DNA of 64,000 bases from contig JALPQD010000410.1 in NCBI GenBank assembly GCA_023101885.1, positions 590,142 to 654,141 of the forward strand, given 5' to 3'. Below the pieces are notes generated by a model. It searched no databases, had not been told where the DNA came from, and was given only the letters and a program-made list of their open reading frames with translations. The first letter of the stretch is position 1. Each line of letters starts with the position of its first letter. Made by a program: the position numbers and the translations under genes. Of this stretch, positions 53,371 to 62,257 are shown in pieces. This stretch comes from Typhlomys cinereus. Its lineage: Eukaryota; Chordata; Mammalia; Rodentia; Platacanthomyidae.

Positions 53371-54054
53371 TTTCAATCCTGTGGCTTTATCTGGCTGGGA
53401 GCCCCGCCGTGCCCCGCCCCGCACATAGACCTGCACTTTGCTCCATCTGTCTCCTTCCTTCCTGCACATTTTTTAAACCTTTTTTGGAAAAGAATTTCTC
53501 TTATGAATCATGCTCCTGTCTCCACCTTTTTTTTGTTGTTGTTCAAAAAGATTTTGACAACAGCCAACTTCTTGTTTTTTAATGATTAATTCCATCTTTC
53601 AACAACTAACTAACCAAAGTGGTGATGGCCTGTGTGTTCCTTTAGCTATCTAGTTAAAGTATATTCAGATAGATGAGAAAATTGGGATGGGTAAATACTG
53701 AGTGCAAACTACATTCTACTTTTTTCCTTACATAAATCTCCTTTGACTAGCTCATTGGAGAACTTTTTATTCACAAGGGTTACAGCTCAAAATGTACATT
53801 TTCTGTACTTGGATGACAGATCCATTGGGTCGTCCAGTACTATTCTAGTTTTTCAGGATGTGGCGTTGGTTGGGAAGACATTAGTTTCCAAACTACTATA
53901 GGCTGTGTAGCAATTACCCTTTCTTAATAAACACCAAATCAGCAAATGCTGATTTTTATAATAATGCAGTGAGGAGTTACCTGCCTTCTGAAAGTCTGTA
54001 TCAGAGTAAGTAGAACTGATGGATTCAGAGCAGCCCACATTGTCTACTACCATT
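53371..54054. other. Unrecognised sequence
   Basis: No element or gene signature over about 680 bp. Confidence 0.45.
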
Positions 54055-54063
54055 ATGTATTTA

Positions 54064-54064
<1 letters not shown>

Positions 54065-54100
<36 letters not shown>

Positions 54101-54335
54101 CAGAGGGCATTGTGTGCCCCTGTGGAGGACCAAGGGTGACTTAGGGAATCATCTTAGGTTGCTCCTACCTCCTTCTTGTTTTCCTCTGGGATTTCCCAGG
54201 CTCCACCCACTAAGGCTGGAAGTGTAGGCCCAGGTAGTTTCTGCCTGGTGTGTTTTATGTGGGATCCTAGGATCTGAACTCAGGACCTTCTGCTTTCGAG
54301 GCAAAGTCTTAACCCCTGAGCCATTTCTCCAGCCC
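54065..54335 (-). mobile_element. tRNA-derived SINE, older subfamily, reverse
   Basis: (TG)n at about 54070-54097, GGGTGACTTAGGGAATCATC, GGATCTGAACTCAGGACC and GAGCCATTTCTCCAGCCC. Confidence 0.88.
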
Positions 54336-55240
54336 ACTTTCAGTATCTTGTAGAGCCAAATGGACAGATAGGTTATACCACAAGGTCATAAAAATTCTTT
54401 TACCTTTTCTTTGTTTGGTTTAGATGGTGTATATCTAAGTAGATCCCAAGGCACTATGAATAAGCGACACATGGTTACAGAACAAATCTTAGTTTTCTTT
54501 AGAATTCAGTAGGTACATTATATAACATAGTGTCTAAAACTAGGATAATAAACTTATCACATGGCAGTAGAAACATTGAGAAATCATTATCTGGATTAGA
54601 CTAGCATGGTTTCAGCAGAAGACAGAAGTGGAGGATGTATAGTCAGGGAAGCAGATTAAAGCAAACATAATGTTGGTCTCATCCCAGAAAGGGGACATGT
54701 GTCTTACCACAGGGAGAAGGAGGAAATTCCTTTGAATCCCTCAGAGGACATTTGCATTTTCTCTGTTGTTAGATCTGCTGGGACAAGAGAAGTAGCCAAT
54801 ATTCATATGCCTTCCATACTTTGGAAACACATGGAAAATTGTTAAAGGAATTATAAAATCGACAATAGAAAACTAGCAGGAGGGCAGAAGTCTGGAGGGG
54901 TCTTGGTAAGAACACAATAACATCTTTATTTGCAGTGTCATTAAAATCAAAACCAAGCGAGATAATTTTTCATGAAAGAAAACTTACAATAGCTGACCAG
55001 CACAGATGACAAGACACAGGACTTTACTATGAGGAAGGTTATCAAAAGCAGATTCAACTCTTAAAAACACCATCAAAAAGCAGATTAGTATTTAAGAAAC
55101 CTTATATTTAGCCAAGCAAATGTTGCAGAAGCCTGGTGGCCTGGAAAGAAATTGCTTTATGAAGCCAAGTTAGAGTTCGTAAATGTTTTATCCTGTAAGG
55201 GAAAGTTAAGTTAGCTAGAACTTGCAAAGCTTAAACTCAA
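54336..55240. other. Unrecognised, mostly unique sequence
   Basis: About 900 bp, AT-rich, with no element or coding signature. Confidence 0.45.
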
Positions 55241-55415
55241 GAAGCAAACCATGGAAGAGGGGGAGAGATAGGGAGGGGAGAGGAGAGATAGGGAGGGGGG
55301 AGGAGAGATAGAGAAGGAGGGGGAAGAGAGATAGGGAGGGGGGAGGAGAAATAGGGAGGGAGAGGGGGAGAGATAGGGAGGGGGAGAAGAGAAAGGGAGA
55401 GGAGGGGGCGGAGAA
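55241..55415. repeat. Purine-rich (GGGAGGGGAGAGGAGAGATA)n-like tract
   Basis: Irregular repeats of GGGAGGGGG, GAGAGATAG and GGAGGAGA, almost all purine on the plus strand. The minus strand is the matching pyrimidine tract. Units vary in length. Confidence 0.85.
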
Positions 55416-55419
55416 ATAC

Positions 55420-55635
55420 TTGTTGCCATGTTGAGTCCTGATGGCAAAGAAGACGGAGCAGCCATCTTTGAATATCCACGTGGCCCCCAGCAGGAAGCTA
55501 CAGGAAAGGCCCACGCGAGCTTCCGGCCTGGAAGGTGTAACAGGGCGACCTTTCCGTTTCCACTGGCCCAGGAAGTGACAACTGCAGCAGGCAGCTGCTG
55601 CACAACGAGGGAGGCAATGAGAGCGCCACCTAGAG
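55420..55635. promoter_or_regulatory. Non-repetitive CpG-bearing segment with ETS- and YY1-like sites
   Basis: GCCATCTT at 55461-55468 resembles a YY1 core, and CTTCCGG at 55520-55526 an ETS site. CpGs are retained (CCACGCGAGC). It lies between the purine tract and the tandem array and could be a small promoter, but no transcript evidence exists here. Confidence 0.35.
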
Positions 55636-55640
55636 CCCCT

Positions 55641-55820
55641 CGCGCGCCCACCCCTCGCGCGCCCACCCCTCGCGCGCCCACCCCTCGCGCGCCCACCCCT
55701 CGCGCGCCCACCCCTCGCGCGCCCACCCCTCGCGCGCCCACCCCTCGCGCGCCCACCCCTCGCGCGCCCACCCCTCGCGCGCCCACCCCTCGCGCGCCCA
55801 CCCCTCGCGCGCCCACCCCT
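55641..55820. repeat. Minisatellite: 12 perfect copies of a 15-bp CpG-rich unit
   Basis: The unit CGCGCGCCCACCCCT repeats every 15 bp, twelve times without a mismatch. Each unit has three CpGs, a GCGCGC (BssHII) palindrome, and GGGG plus GGG on the minus strand. The period is a multiple of three, so all six frames tend to stay open (for example RAPTP on the plus strand). No spacers, no CRISPR logic. Confidence 0.97.
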
Positions 55821-56460
55821 CGCTCTCTGACCTCTCGCGCGCCGTTCGCGCACCCCTCACGCACCACCGCTAGCTCTCTGACCCCTCGCTCTCTGACCTC
55901 TCGCACGCCGTTCGCGCACCCCTCACGCACCGCTAGCTCTCTGACCCCTTGCGCACCCCTCGCTCTCTGACCTCTCGCGCGCCGTTCGCGCACCCCTCAC
56001 GCACCGCTAGCTCTCTGACCCCTTGCGCACCCCTCGCTCTCTGACCTCTCGCGCGCCGTTCGCGCACCCCTCACGCACCGCTAGCTCTCTGACCCCTCGC
56101 TCTCTGATCTCTCGTGCGCCGTTCGCGCACCCCTCGTGCACCCCTCGCTCTCTGACCTCTCGCGCGCCATTCGCACACCCCTCACGCACCGCTAGCTCTC
56201 TGGCCCCTCGCTCTCTGGTCTCTCGTGCGCCGTTCGTGCACCCCTCACGCACCGCTAGCTCTCTGGCCCCTCGCGCGCCCCTCGCTCTCTGACCCCTCAC
56301 GCACCGCTAGCTCTCTGGCCCCTCGCGCGCCCCTCGCTCTCTGACCCCTCGCGCGCCCCTCGCTCTCTGACCCCTCGCGCGCCCCTCGCTCTCTGACCCC
56401 TTGCGCACCGTTCGCGCACCCCTCGCGCACCTCTAGCTCTCTGGCCCCTCGCACACCCCT
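55821..56460. repeat. Higher-order CpG-rich tandem repeat, 74-bp period in part
   Basis: Mosaic of CTCTCTGACCYCTCG, CGCGCGCCGTTCG, CGCACCCCTCACGCACCG and CTAG blocks. The start of the block lies at 55889, 55963 and 56037, exactly 74 bp apart; shorter variants follow. It derives visibly from the 15-mer family but has diverged. Confidence 0.9.
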
Positions 56461-57240
56461 CGTGCACCCCTCGCTCTCTCGCCCCTCGCTCTCTCACCTC
56501 TCGCTCTCGCCCCTCGCTCTCACCCCTCGCTCTCTCACTCCCCCCCGTGCACCCCTCACTCTCTCGCCCTCGCTCTCACCCCTCGCTCTCACCCCCGTGC
56601 ACCCCTCGCTCTCTCGCCCCTCGCTCTCACCCCTCGCTCTCTCGCCCCTCACTCTCGCCTCTCGCTCTCTCGCCCCTCCCTCTCTCGCCCCTCCCTCTCT
56701 CGCCCCTCCCTCTCGCCCCTCCCTCTCGCCCCTCCCTCTCGCCCCTCCCTCTCGCCCCTCCCTCTCTCGCCCCTCGCTCTCTCGCCCCTCGCTCTCTCGC
56801 CCCTCCCTCTCTCGCCCCTCCCTCTCGCCCCTCCCTCTCGCCCCTCGCTCTCTCGCCCCTCGCTCTTTCGCCCCTCCCGCTCTCGCCCCTCCCGCTCTCG
56901 CCCCTCGCCCTCTCGCCCCTCGCCCTCTCGCCCCTCGCCTTCTCGCCCCTCGCCCTCTCGCCCCTCGCTCTCTGACCCCTCGCTCTCTGACCCCTCGCGT
57001 GCCCCTCGCTTTCTGCGTGCCCCTCGCTCTCTGATCCCTTGCGCGCTCCTCGCTCTCTGACCCCTCGTGTGCCGCTAGCTCTCTGGCCCCTCGTGCACCC
57101 CTCGCTCTCGCCCCTCGCTCTCTCGCCCCTCGCGCTCTCATCCCCCCCCGCACCCCTCCCTCTCTGACCCCTCGTGTACCCCTCGCACACTCCTCTCTCT
57201 CTGATCCCTCGTGCACCCCTCGCGCACCCCTCGCTCTCAG
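56461..57240. repeat. Degenerate CCCCTCGCTCTCT array
   Basis: About 780 bp of (CTCTCTCGCCCCTCG)-type and (CCCTCCCTCTCG)-type units, pyrimidine-rich on the plus strand. Periods are mostly around 10-15 bp with many deletions. It ends near 57240. Long frames on both strands (for example 296 residues on the minus strand, 56494-57384) are composition artefacts. Confidence 0.9.
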
Positions 57241-57389
57241 ACTCCTCTGCCTCTTGTGCTGGGAGACCCTTTCCTTAGTCTGGCCGCAGGAGACTTTCCT
57301 TTCCCACTCTTTCTGTCCTCCAGTGTTAAGCTCTTTCTTCCTATCTGATGCTTCCCACCAAATGATAAATCTCATCAAACTCATTGAAT
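57241..57389. other. Unrecognised sequence
   Basis: Short unique sequence after the array. Confidence 0.4.
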
Positions 57390-57404
57390 ATTTATTATTT
57401 GTGC

Positions 57405-57439
<35 letters not shown>

Positions 57440-57600
57440 CGTGCGTGGGCGTGTGTGTGTGTGTTTCAGAGGGACTGTGTGTCCCTGTAGAGGACAAGGG
57501 TGACTTCAGGAATCATCTGGATTGCTTCTCCCTCCTTCATGCTTCGCTTTGGAATTTCCCAGGCTCCGCCCACCAGGGCCAGAGTGCAGGTCCACACCAT
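57390..57600 (-). mobile_element. tRNA-derived SINE, reverse, split
   Basis: (TG)n at about 57407-57466, GGGTGACTTCAGGAATC and GCTCCGCCCACCAGG. It breaks at 57615 in (TA)n, where a second SINE begins. Confidence 0.75.
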
Positions 57601-57613
57601 TTCAGCCTGGCTG

Positions 57614-57648
<35 letters not shown>

Positions 57649-57835
57649 AATATATTTATTTATTCATTGTGCTTGCGTGTGTGTGTGTGTGTGTGTGTGT
57701 AGAACCATAGGTGAATTCGGGAACCACCATGGACCGCCTCCCCCTCTGACTGTTTTATATAGGACCTAGGATCTGAATTCAGGACCTCCTTCTTGTGAGG
57801 CAGTTTTAACCCCTGGGCCATCTCTGAAGCCCCAA
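57601..57835 (-). mobile_element. SINE with (TA)n and (TG)n, reverse, truncated
   Basis: (TA)n at about 57615-57648, (TG)n at 57678-57700, GAACCATAGGTGAATTCGG (young subfamily), then GGACCTAGGATCTGAATTC and CCATCTCTGAAGCCCC (older head). Mixed copy, likely a nested pair with deletions. Confidence 0.7.
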
Positions 57836-58185
57836 ACTCACATTTCTTAAGACTCTCCATCCTGCCAGGTTCTCTTTATTGTTGGGCCCCATGTAATCCC
57901 AACATATTGACGGTAATTCCTCCAAATGCCCATATTACCTTTTTTAATCTAACAAACCCAGTGGGACATAAAGAAAATAACAAAAATAAAGACAGGAAGG
58001 TAGGGAAGTAGAAAGTGGACTTGGTAGAAGGATGGGGAGAGGATGCAGGCATGGCGGGATGAGTGTTCAGACTTGTATAAATTGTTAAAACTTAAATGTC
58101 AGCAAAACTCTGGACAAGTTCTAGAAGATATAAATATCTTCTATATATTTCTACGTATATATTTAACATGTTTTTAGGCATATAT
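57836..58185. other. Unrecognised sequence
   Basis: AT-rich. GACAGGAAGGTAGGGAAGTAG at about 57991 may be an L1 3' UTR remnant. Confidence 0.4.
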
Positions 58186-58189
58186 ATGC

Positions 58190-58510
58190 ACGTATGGGGT
58201 GAAAGCATGTGTGTACGTATGTTTGCATGTGGGTGGGTTCATGTGTGTGGTCACTGGCACATGCAGAGGTCCAAGGATGGCATTGGAAGTCATGTTCCAT
58301 TGCTCATCCACCTTATTTTGAATCTGACTCTCTCAACCCAGAGCACAGGATAGGGCTAATCTAGCTAGAAGGCTTGCTTTGGGGTTTTCAGCCTTCCCAC
58401 TCTGAGGCTGGAATTACAGGTGGACTACTATGCTAATGTGAATTTGGGATCTGAACTCCAGTTATTTTGCTTGTGCAGCAAGCTTTCAACTGCTCAGCCA
58501 TCCCCCACAA
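58190..58510 (-). mobile_element. B4-type SINE, reverse
   Basis: TG-rich tract, GTCACTGGCACATGCAGAGG, CTCATCCACCTTATTTTG, AGGCTGGAATTACAGGTGG and CAACTGCTCAGCCATCCCC. Confidence 0.75.
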
Positions 58511-59135
58511 CTCTGATTTAATAAATAAATTCAATTGCATTGAAAACAAAGACACGAATCAAAGGTGCTTTTTTCTAGTAACTGTCAACCCCAGGGAAAA
58601 CTCTGATTGCCCAACTGCATGTGGCCACAGGCTAATCACTATGCCAGGAGAAAGACTGACATACTTGTTCTGGCCTGTTAGCACCACCTCTGAAGCTAAG
58701 GATGCTGGGATTAATAGGTAGTCTCAATGGAAGTTACAGTAAGGGGAGTCCCCAGAAGGAAGGCAATGCGCAAAGGAAATAACATGGAAAAGAAAGCTGG
58801 TACAAAGAGAGGTCAGAGCATTCTGCCATTGTTCTCTTGGTTCCCTGGATGGGTGTGTGTGCACATGTGCAAGCACACAGACTCGTCCTCGCCATTTACA
58901 CGATGCACAAGGTCCCTTCACAGCCTTCTGCAGCCATCACTGTCCCATCCAGGCACATTATATCTCTATGCTAATCCAGTCCCTGCAAAGGCTCCAAGAC
59001 AGTGTGTCTGATTGATCCGCTTTCCTCAGAGCCAGTTCATCCTGTCTGACAACTCCTGGCTAAAGGTAAGCTTAACATTCCCTAAGGTAGCCCCACACGA
59101 TGAAGCAGGGAAAATAAAGTAGCCGTACAAAATCT
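58511..59135. other. Unrecognised sequence
   Basis: No element or coding signature over about 620 bp. Confidence 0.45.
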
Positions 59136-59139
59136 CCGC

Positions 59140-59284
59140 CGGGAGCTGGTGATACTGCTCAGCTGGTAAGGTGCCGCGTGCAAACCTGGCAACCTGAGTT
59201 GAATCCCTGGAGCCGGTGTTGTGGAAGGAGAGAACTGACTTCTAAAGTCATCCTCTGATTTCCACCCATGTGCCATAGCACGAG

Positions 59285-59329
<45 letters not shown>

Positions 59330-59335
59330 CTAAGT
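59140..59335 (+). mobile_element. B2/B3-like SINE with (CT)n tail
   Basis: GGGAGCTGGTGATACTGCTCAG, GGTAAGGTGCCGCGTGC, CAACCTGAGTTGAATCCC, GAGAGAACTGACTTCTAAAG and (CT)n at 59288-59325. Confidence 0.8.
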
Positions 59336-59489
59336 AAATAGTTTAAAATGTAATAAAAAGTCCTACCAGAAACGTGAAGATGTAGGTATGTACCGGTAGC
59401 ATTTCACAGACTGCTAGGCATGGTTATTGAGACAAATAAGAACTTTCTTCCTTCTCTCCTTTTCTTTTGTCTTCCCGTCTGTGTGCTTT

Positions 59490-59995
59490 GTGTTCTGCCC
59501 CTATGTCTTTAAAAATATTAGCATATATTAATTACACATAATGGGTTTCATTGTGACATTTTAATATATGTATATTATGTATGTTTTTTATATTTACCCC
59601 ATTTCCCTTTCCTGTCCCCTTTCACTCTTGCTGACCCTTTTCCTCTTCCCAACTAGTCCCCCACCTACTTTCATGTCTGTCTCTCACATTAAGTTTCATT
59701 AAGATCAATTACAAGATTATAAATTGAGCAACTTACCGATGGGTATACCACTGAAGGAAATTTCTCTTTCCTCTTCAGCAGTCATTAGCTGCCTCTAGTT
59801 ACTCAGGGACGGGCAGGGCCTCAGTAGCTCCTCGGCACTCCACAGCAGAGTGTTGGATCTGAGCTTGTGCGGGTCTCATGAAGGATAATCACAGCTGGGG
59901 TGAGTTCCTCCAGCTCTTCCATTTTGTCCGTCCCCTCTTCCATGATGTTCCGGGCCTTGGAGGGGATGATAGAAATGTTTTATTCATGAGTGAGC
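59490..59995 (-). mobile_element. L1 3' UTR, reverse, second subfamily
   Basis: GGGTTTCATTGTGACATTTT, a polypyrimidine-like CTTTCCTGTCCCCTTTC tract, GTCCCCCACCTACTTTC, then CAGCTCTTCCATTTTG and GATGTTCCGGGCCTTGGAGG. This layout is typical of a rodent L1 3' UTR read in reverse. Confidence 0.65.
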
Positions 59996-60094
59996 ATTCA
60001 ACAGTGTGAAGTTTTAGCCTAAAGCACCACATTGATCAAATCTCTTTAGGTATGACTGTCAGAAATGGCCCACAATGACTCAAAGAAAAGGAAA

Positions 60095-60235
60095 ATATAA
60101 GCCACACGTGGTGGCACATACCTATAATCCCAGCACTCAGGAGGCAGAGGAGGAGAATAACTACACTTGTGAGGCCAGCCTTCTCTATGTGAATTCTAGG
60201 ACAGCCTGGAAACGAGACTTTGTCTATTAATAAGT
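60095..60235 (+). mobile_element. B1 SINE
   Basis: GCCACACGTGGTGGCACATACC, TATAATCCCAGCACTCAGGAGG, GAGGCCAGCCTTCTC and GAGACTTTGTCTATT. Confidence 0.85.
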
Positions 60236-61030
60236 GTGTTACTATAACTGAAAAGTTCAGTAGTAAAAGTGCTGGAAACATAGCTAGATTTCTCAGCCGA
60301 ACCGACTTCCTTAGAAACCAACTCTCCTTCCGGCGCTTGGCTCAGTTTCCAGGTGCTCGCTCTGTGTGATGCTAGAGTTCCATCTCTAGCACGAACACCG
60401 CAACGGGAGAGCTTTACTGTCCATATCATTGTAGCAAAAGTCAGTCCAGAGCGATTTCGAATTTCAGCTGATTGCGACTGGGAGGATGGAAGCTGCGCTT
60501 GGCCAGGTGCTTGCGAAGAGGAACCGACCCCTTTGCATCGGGTTATATTCCAGCCATGGGCTCTTGAGATTAGGGCACTTGCTTTGTCAGCCAGGGACTG
60601 TGTATCAGGAAGTGACTGGAGCCGTCCCAAGGTACCGGGATACTGACATTGTTGGCATTTACTGCAGTTGGCTGCAGATTTTGAACACTGGCATCCTGAG
60701 AAGCAAGGGCCAACCTTTAGACGCCTTAGACCACAGGTAAAGCTATATGTTCCACCCTTTTTATTTTTGGACAAATCCGATTCAAAAAGGTTTGCTTTTT
60801 GTTGGATCTCAACCACTTCCTCCTGCCCCTCAAAAGAGCATTCCAACAGAAAAAAAAAAAATCTGTCATATCTCTAAACCTCTGGCTTAAGTTTTTTTGT
60901 TGTTGTTGTTGTTGTTCTGGAAATTAAATTCGGTGTGTACTTTGGTATCAATGAGCCACACTCCCAGCCCTAGTTCCTGTATGACATGTGTGGGGAATCA
61001 ATTTAACCAGGTACTTTTCTACCAAAACAT
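60236..61030 (+). other. Unique stretch with a weak candidate first exon (60486-60735)
   Basis: From 60486 an ATG in the context GGATGG opens 84 codons, then CCACAG|GTAAAG at about 60729-60740 is a good splice donor. Upstream sequence has several CpGs (CCGGCGC, CCGCAACGG). No domain is recognised, and the 216-residue minus frame across the same stretch is equally unsupported. A (GTT)n run lies at about 60895-60916. Listed because it is unique sequence, not because a gene is shown. Confidence 0.2.
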
Positions 61031-61031
61031 A

Positions 61032-61136
61032 GGAAATGAGGGGCTGCAGATATGACTCAGGGGTTAAGCCTCTGGCTTGCAAGCAGAAGGTCCTGAGTTT
61101 GGATCCTGGATCCTACATAAAAAACACCAGGCGGTG
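61032..61136 (+). mobile_element. tRNA-derived SINE, 5' part, split by an L1
   Basis: GGGGCTGCAGATATGACTCAGG, GCCTCTGGCTTGCAAGC and GGTCCTGAGTTTGGATCC. It continues at 61555. Confidence 0.85.
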
Positions 61137-61550
61137 ACCTGTACAATATCTGACATGTCAACAACTCCCCAAAGTCTAGCATGGATCACAGGGGAGAAGG
61201 TTTCAGGTAGTAGGATTCTTAGAGGCAAAGGATTAAACAGTCATAACAGAGTTCCCATACTAACGGGGAGCCCAAGAAGGGGCCCCAACTGTGCCACTGA
61301 ATCCTGAAACCCTCACTAGGGTGGAGGACTCAGAGGGAGGTTTGGCATTCACACAAAAGGATGCTCAGGAAGATGGGAGAGGGGAAGGGGAGGCACTGGG
61401 AGAGGAAGAGGGAGGGAGGGGTGAAAGGAAGGAGGAACGGGGGAGAGTGCAAGGGGGGATGACTGGGGAAGGGAGGGAGGAGGAAGAGGACGGGGTACCT
61501 ATTGAGCTTGTATGATTAGGAAAAAAATAAAATGTTGGAGAAAAAAATAA
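61137..61550 (+). mobile_element. L1 3' UTR and tail inserted in a SINE
   Basis: The order GGTGGAGGACTCAGAGGGAGG, a purine tract of about 110 bp, TATTGAGCTTGTATGATTAGG and an A-rich tail matches the L1 family at 35205-35760. Only 3' UTR is left. It lies between the two halves of one SINE, so this L1 is the younger event. Confidence 0.82.
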
Positions 61551-61700
61551 ATAAAAAAGCACCAGACAGAAATGTTCAGGCCTTGCACTTCTGACTCTGG
61601 TGGGCGGAGCCTGGGAAATTCCAGAGCCAAGCAAAAAGGAGGTCGAAGTAATCCCTTTGTCCTCCACAGGAATGCACCCCCCCAAAAAAAAGACAACTAA
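61551..61700 (+). mobile_element. tRNA-derived SINE, 3' part
   Basis: AAAAAGCACCAGACAGAAATG, GGTGGGCGGAGCCTGGG and CCTTTGTCCTCCACAGG. Confidence 0.85.
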
Positions 61701-61994
61701 AAAATAAAGAAGAAACAAATGATGGTCATTATTTGAGAGTAGGGGGTATTCTTACGACTTTCTATCATACCTCATAGACAGTTCTACATTTTAAAGGTCA
61801 TTAGTGTATGTGCGCGCGTGTATGTGTGTGTGTGCACATGTGTTTGTTTGTACGCGGCACACATACACATGCGTGTGCCTGTATAGAGAGAAAAGCCTGC
61901 ACCTGAGGTTTCTTCCGTCCTTTCCTGCTTGCTTCTGGGAGAGTGCTGGGAAGACAGGCGTGAGCTTCACACCCAGCTCCAGCTCTTTTTTTCT
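61701..61994 (-). mobile_element. Unrecognised, TG-rich tract and inverted B1-like debris
   Basis: (TG)n-like 61804-61850, then GAGTGCTGGGAAGACAGGCGTGAGC, which resembles the 3' part of an inverted B1. Confidence 0.4.
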
Positions 61995-62257
61995 GTTGGC
62001 TCCAGCATGTACACGGCTCATTCTCCACACCTGCTGGTAATGTCAAACTGAGGAGAAGTTAAAAGATTAAAGAAAATAAGATCCACCTTGGATCGCTTCT
62101 TGGCCTTTTGGCTAAGATCAAGTGAAGATCCACCTTGGAACAACACCAGTACTTAACACTACAAAAGCAGTCTGCTCTCCTGGATCCTCTCCATTCGCCA
62201 TGCCATAGACAACCTTTCTCAGATGTTTGCACATTCCTGCTCGGTACCTGGGACTTC
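61995..62257. repeat. Left arm of a 260-bp inverted duplication
   Basis: From GTTGGCTCCAGCATGTACAC to TCGGTACCTGGGACTTC. It is the near-identical reverse complement of 63372-63640, with scattered mismatches and a short indel near the TCAGTATTTCACTTAACAC segment. The U2 fragment and its duplications lie inside it. Confidence 0.9.
62092..62124 (+). pseudogene. U2 snRNA 5' fragment with TSD
   Basis: ATCGCTTCTTGGCCTTTTGG and then CTAAGATCAAGTG is the first 33 nt of U2 snRNA (one T for C at position 10). The 14-bp repeat AAGATCCACCTTGG flanks it (62078-62091 and 62125-62138), the mark of a 3'-truncated retrocopy. Confidence 0.92.

Noticed and set aside
55641..55820. A CRISPR-like array
   Set aside because: Units are contiguous with no spacers, and the genome is mammalian.
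55211..57384. Reading the long frames across the CpG array as real genes
   Set aside because: Frames are open on both strands because the unit length is a multiple of three and the composition lacks stop codons. No start context, no domain and no splice logic.
60353..60646. A MAM-domain-like motif (CDWEDGSCAW) in a plus-strand frame
   Set aside because: Only ten residues resemble the motif; the residues after it do not follow a MAM domain and there is no signal peptide.
60196..60846. A 216-residue minus-strand frame as a Cys-rich protein
   Set aside because: It overlaps a B1 at its end and has no recognisable domain; a frame of this length is expected a few times in 64 kb.
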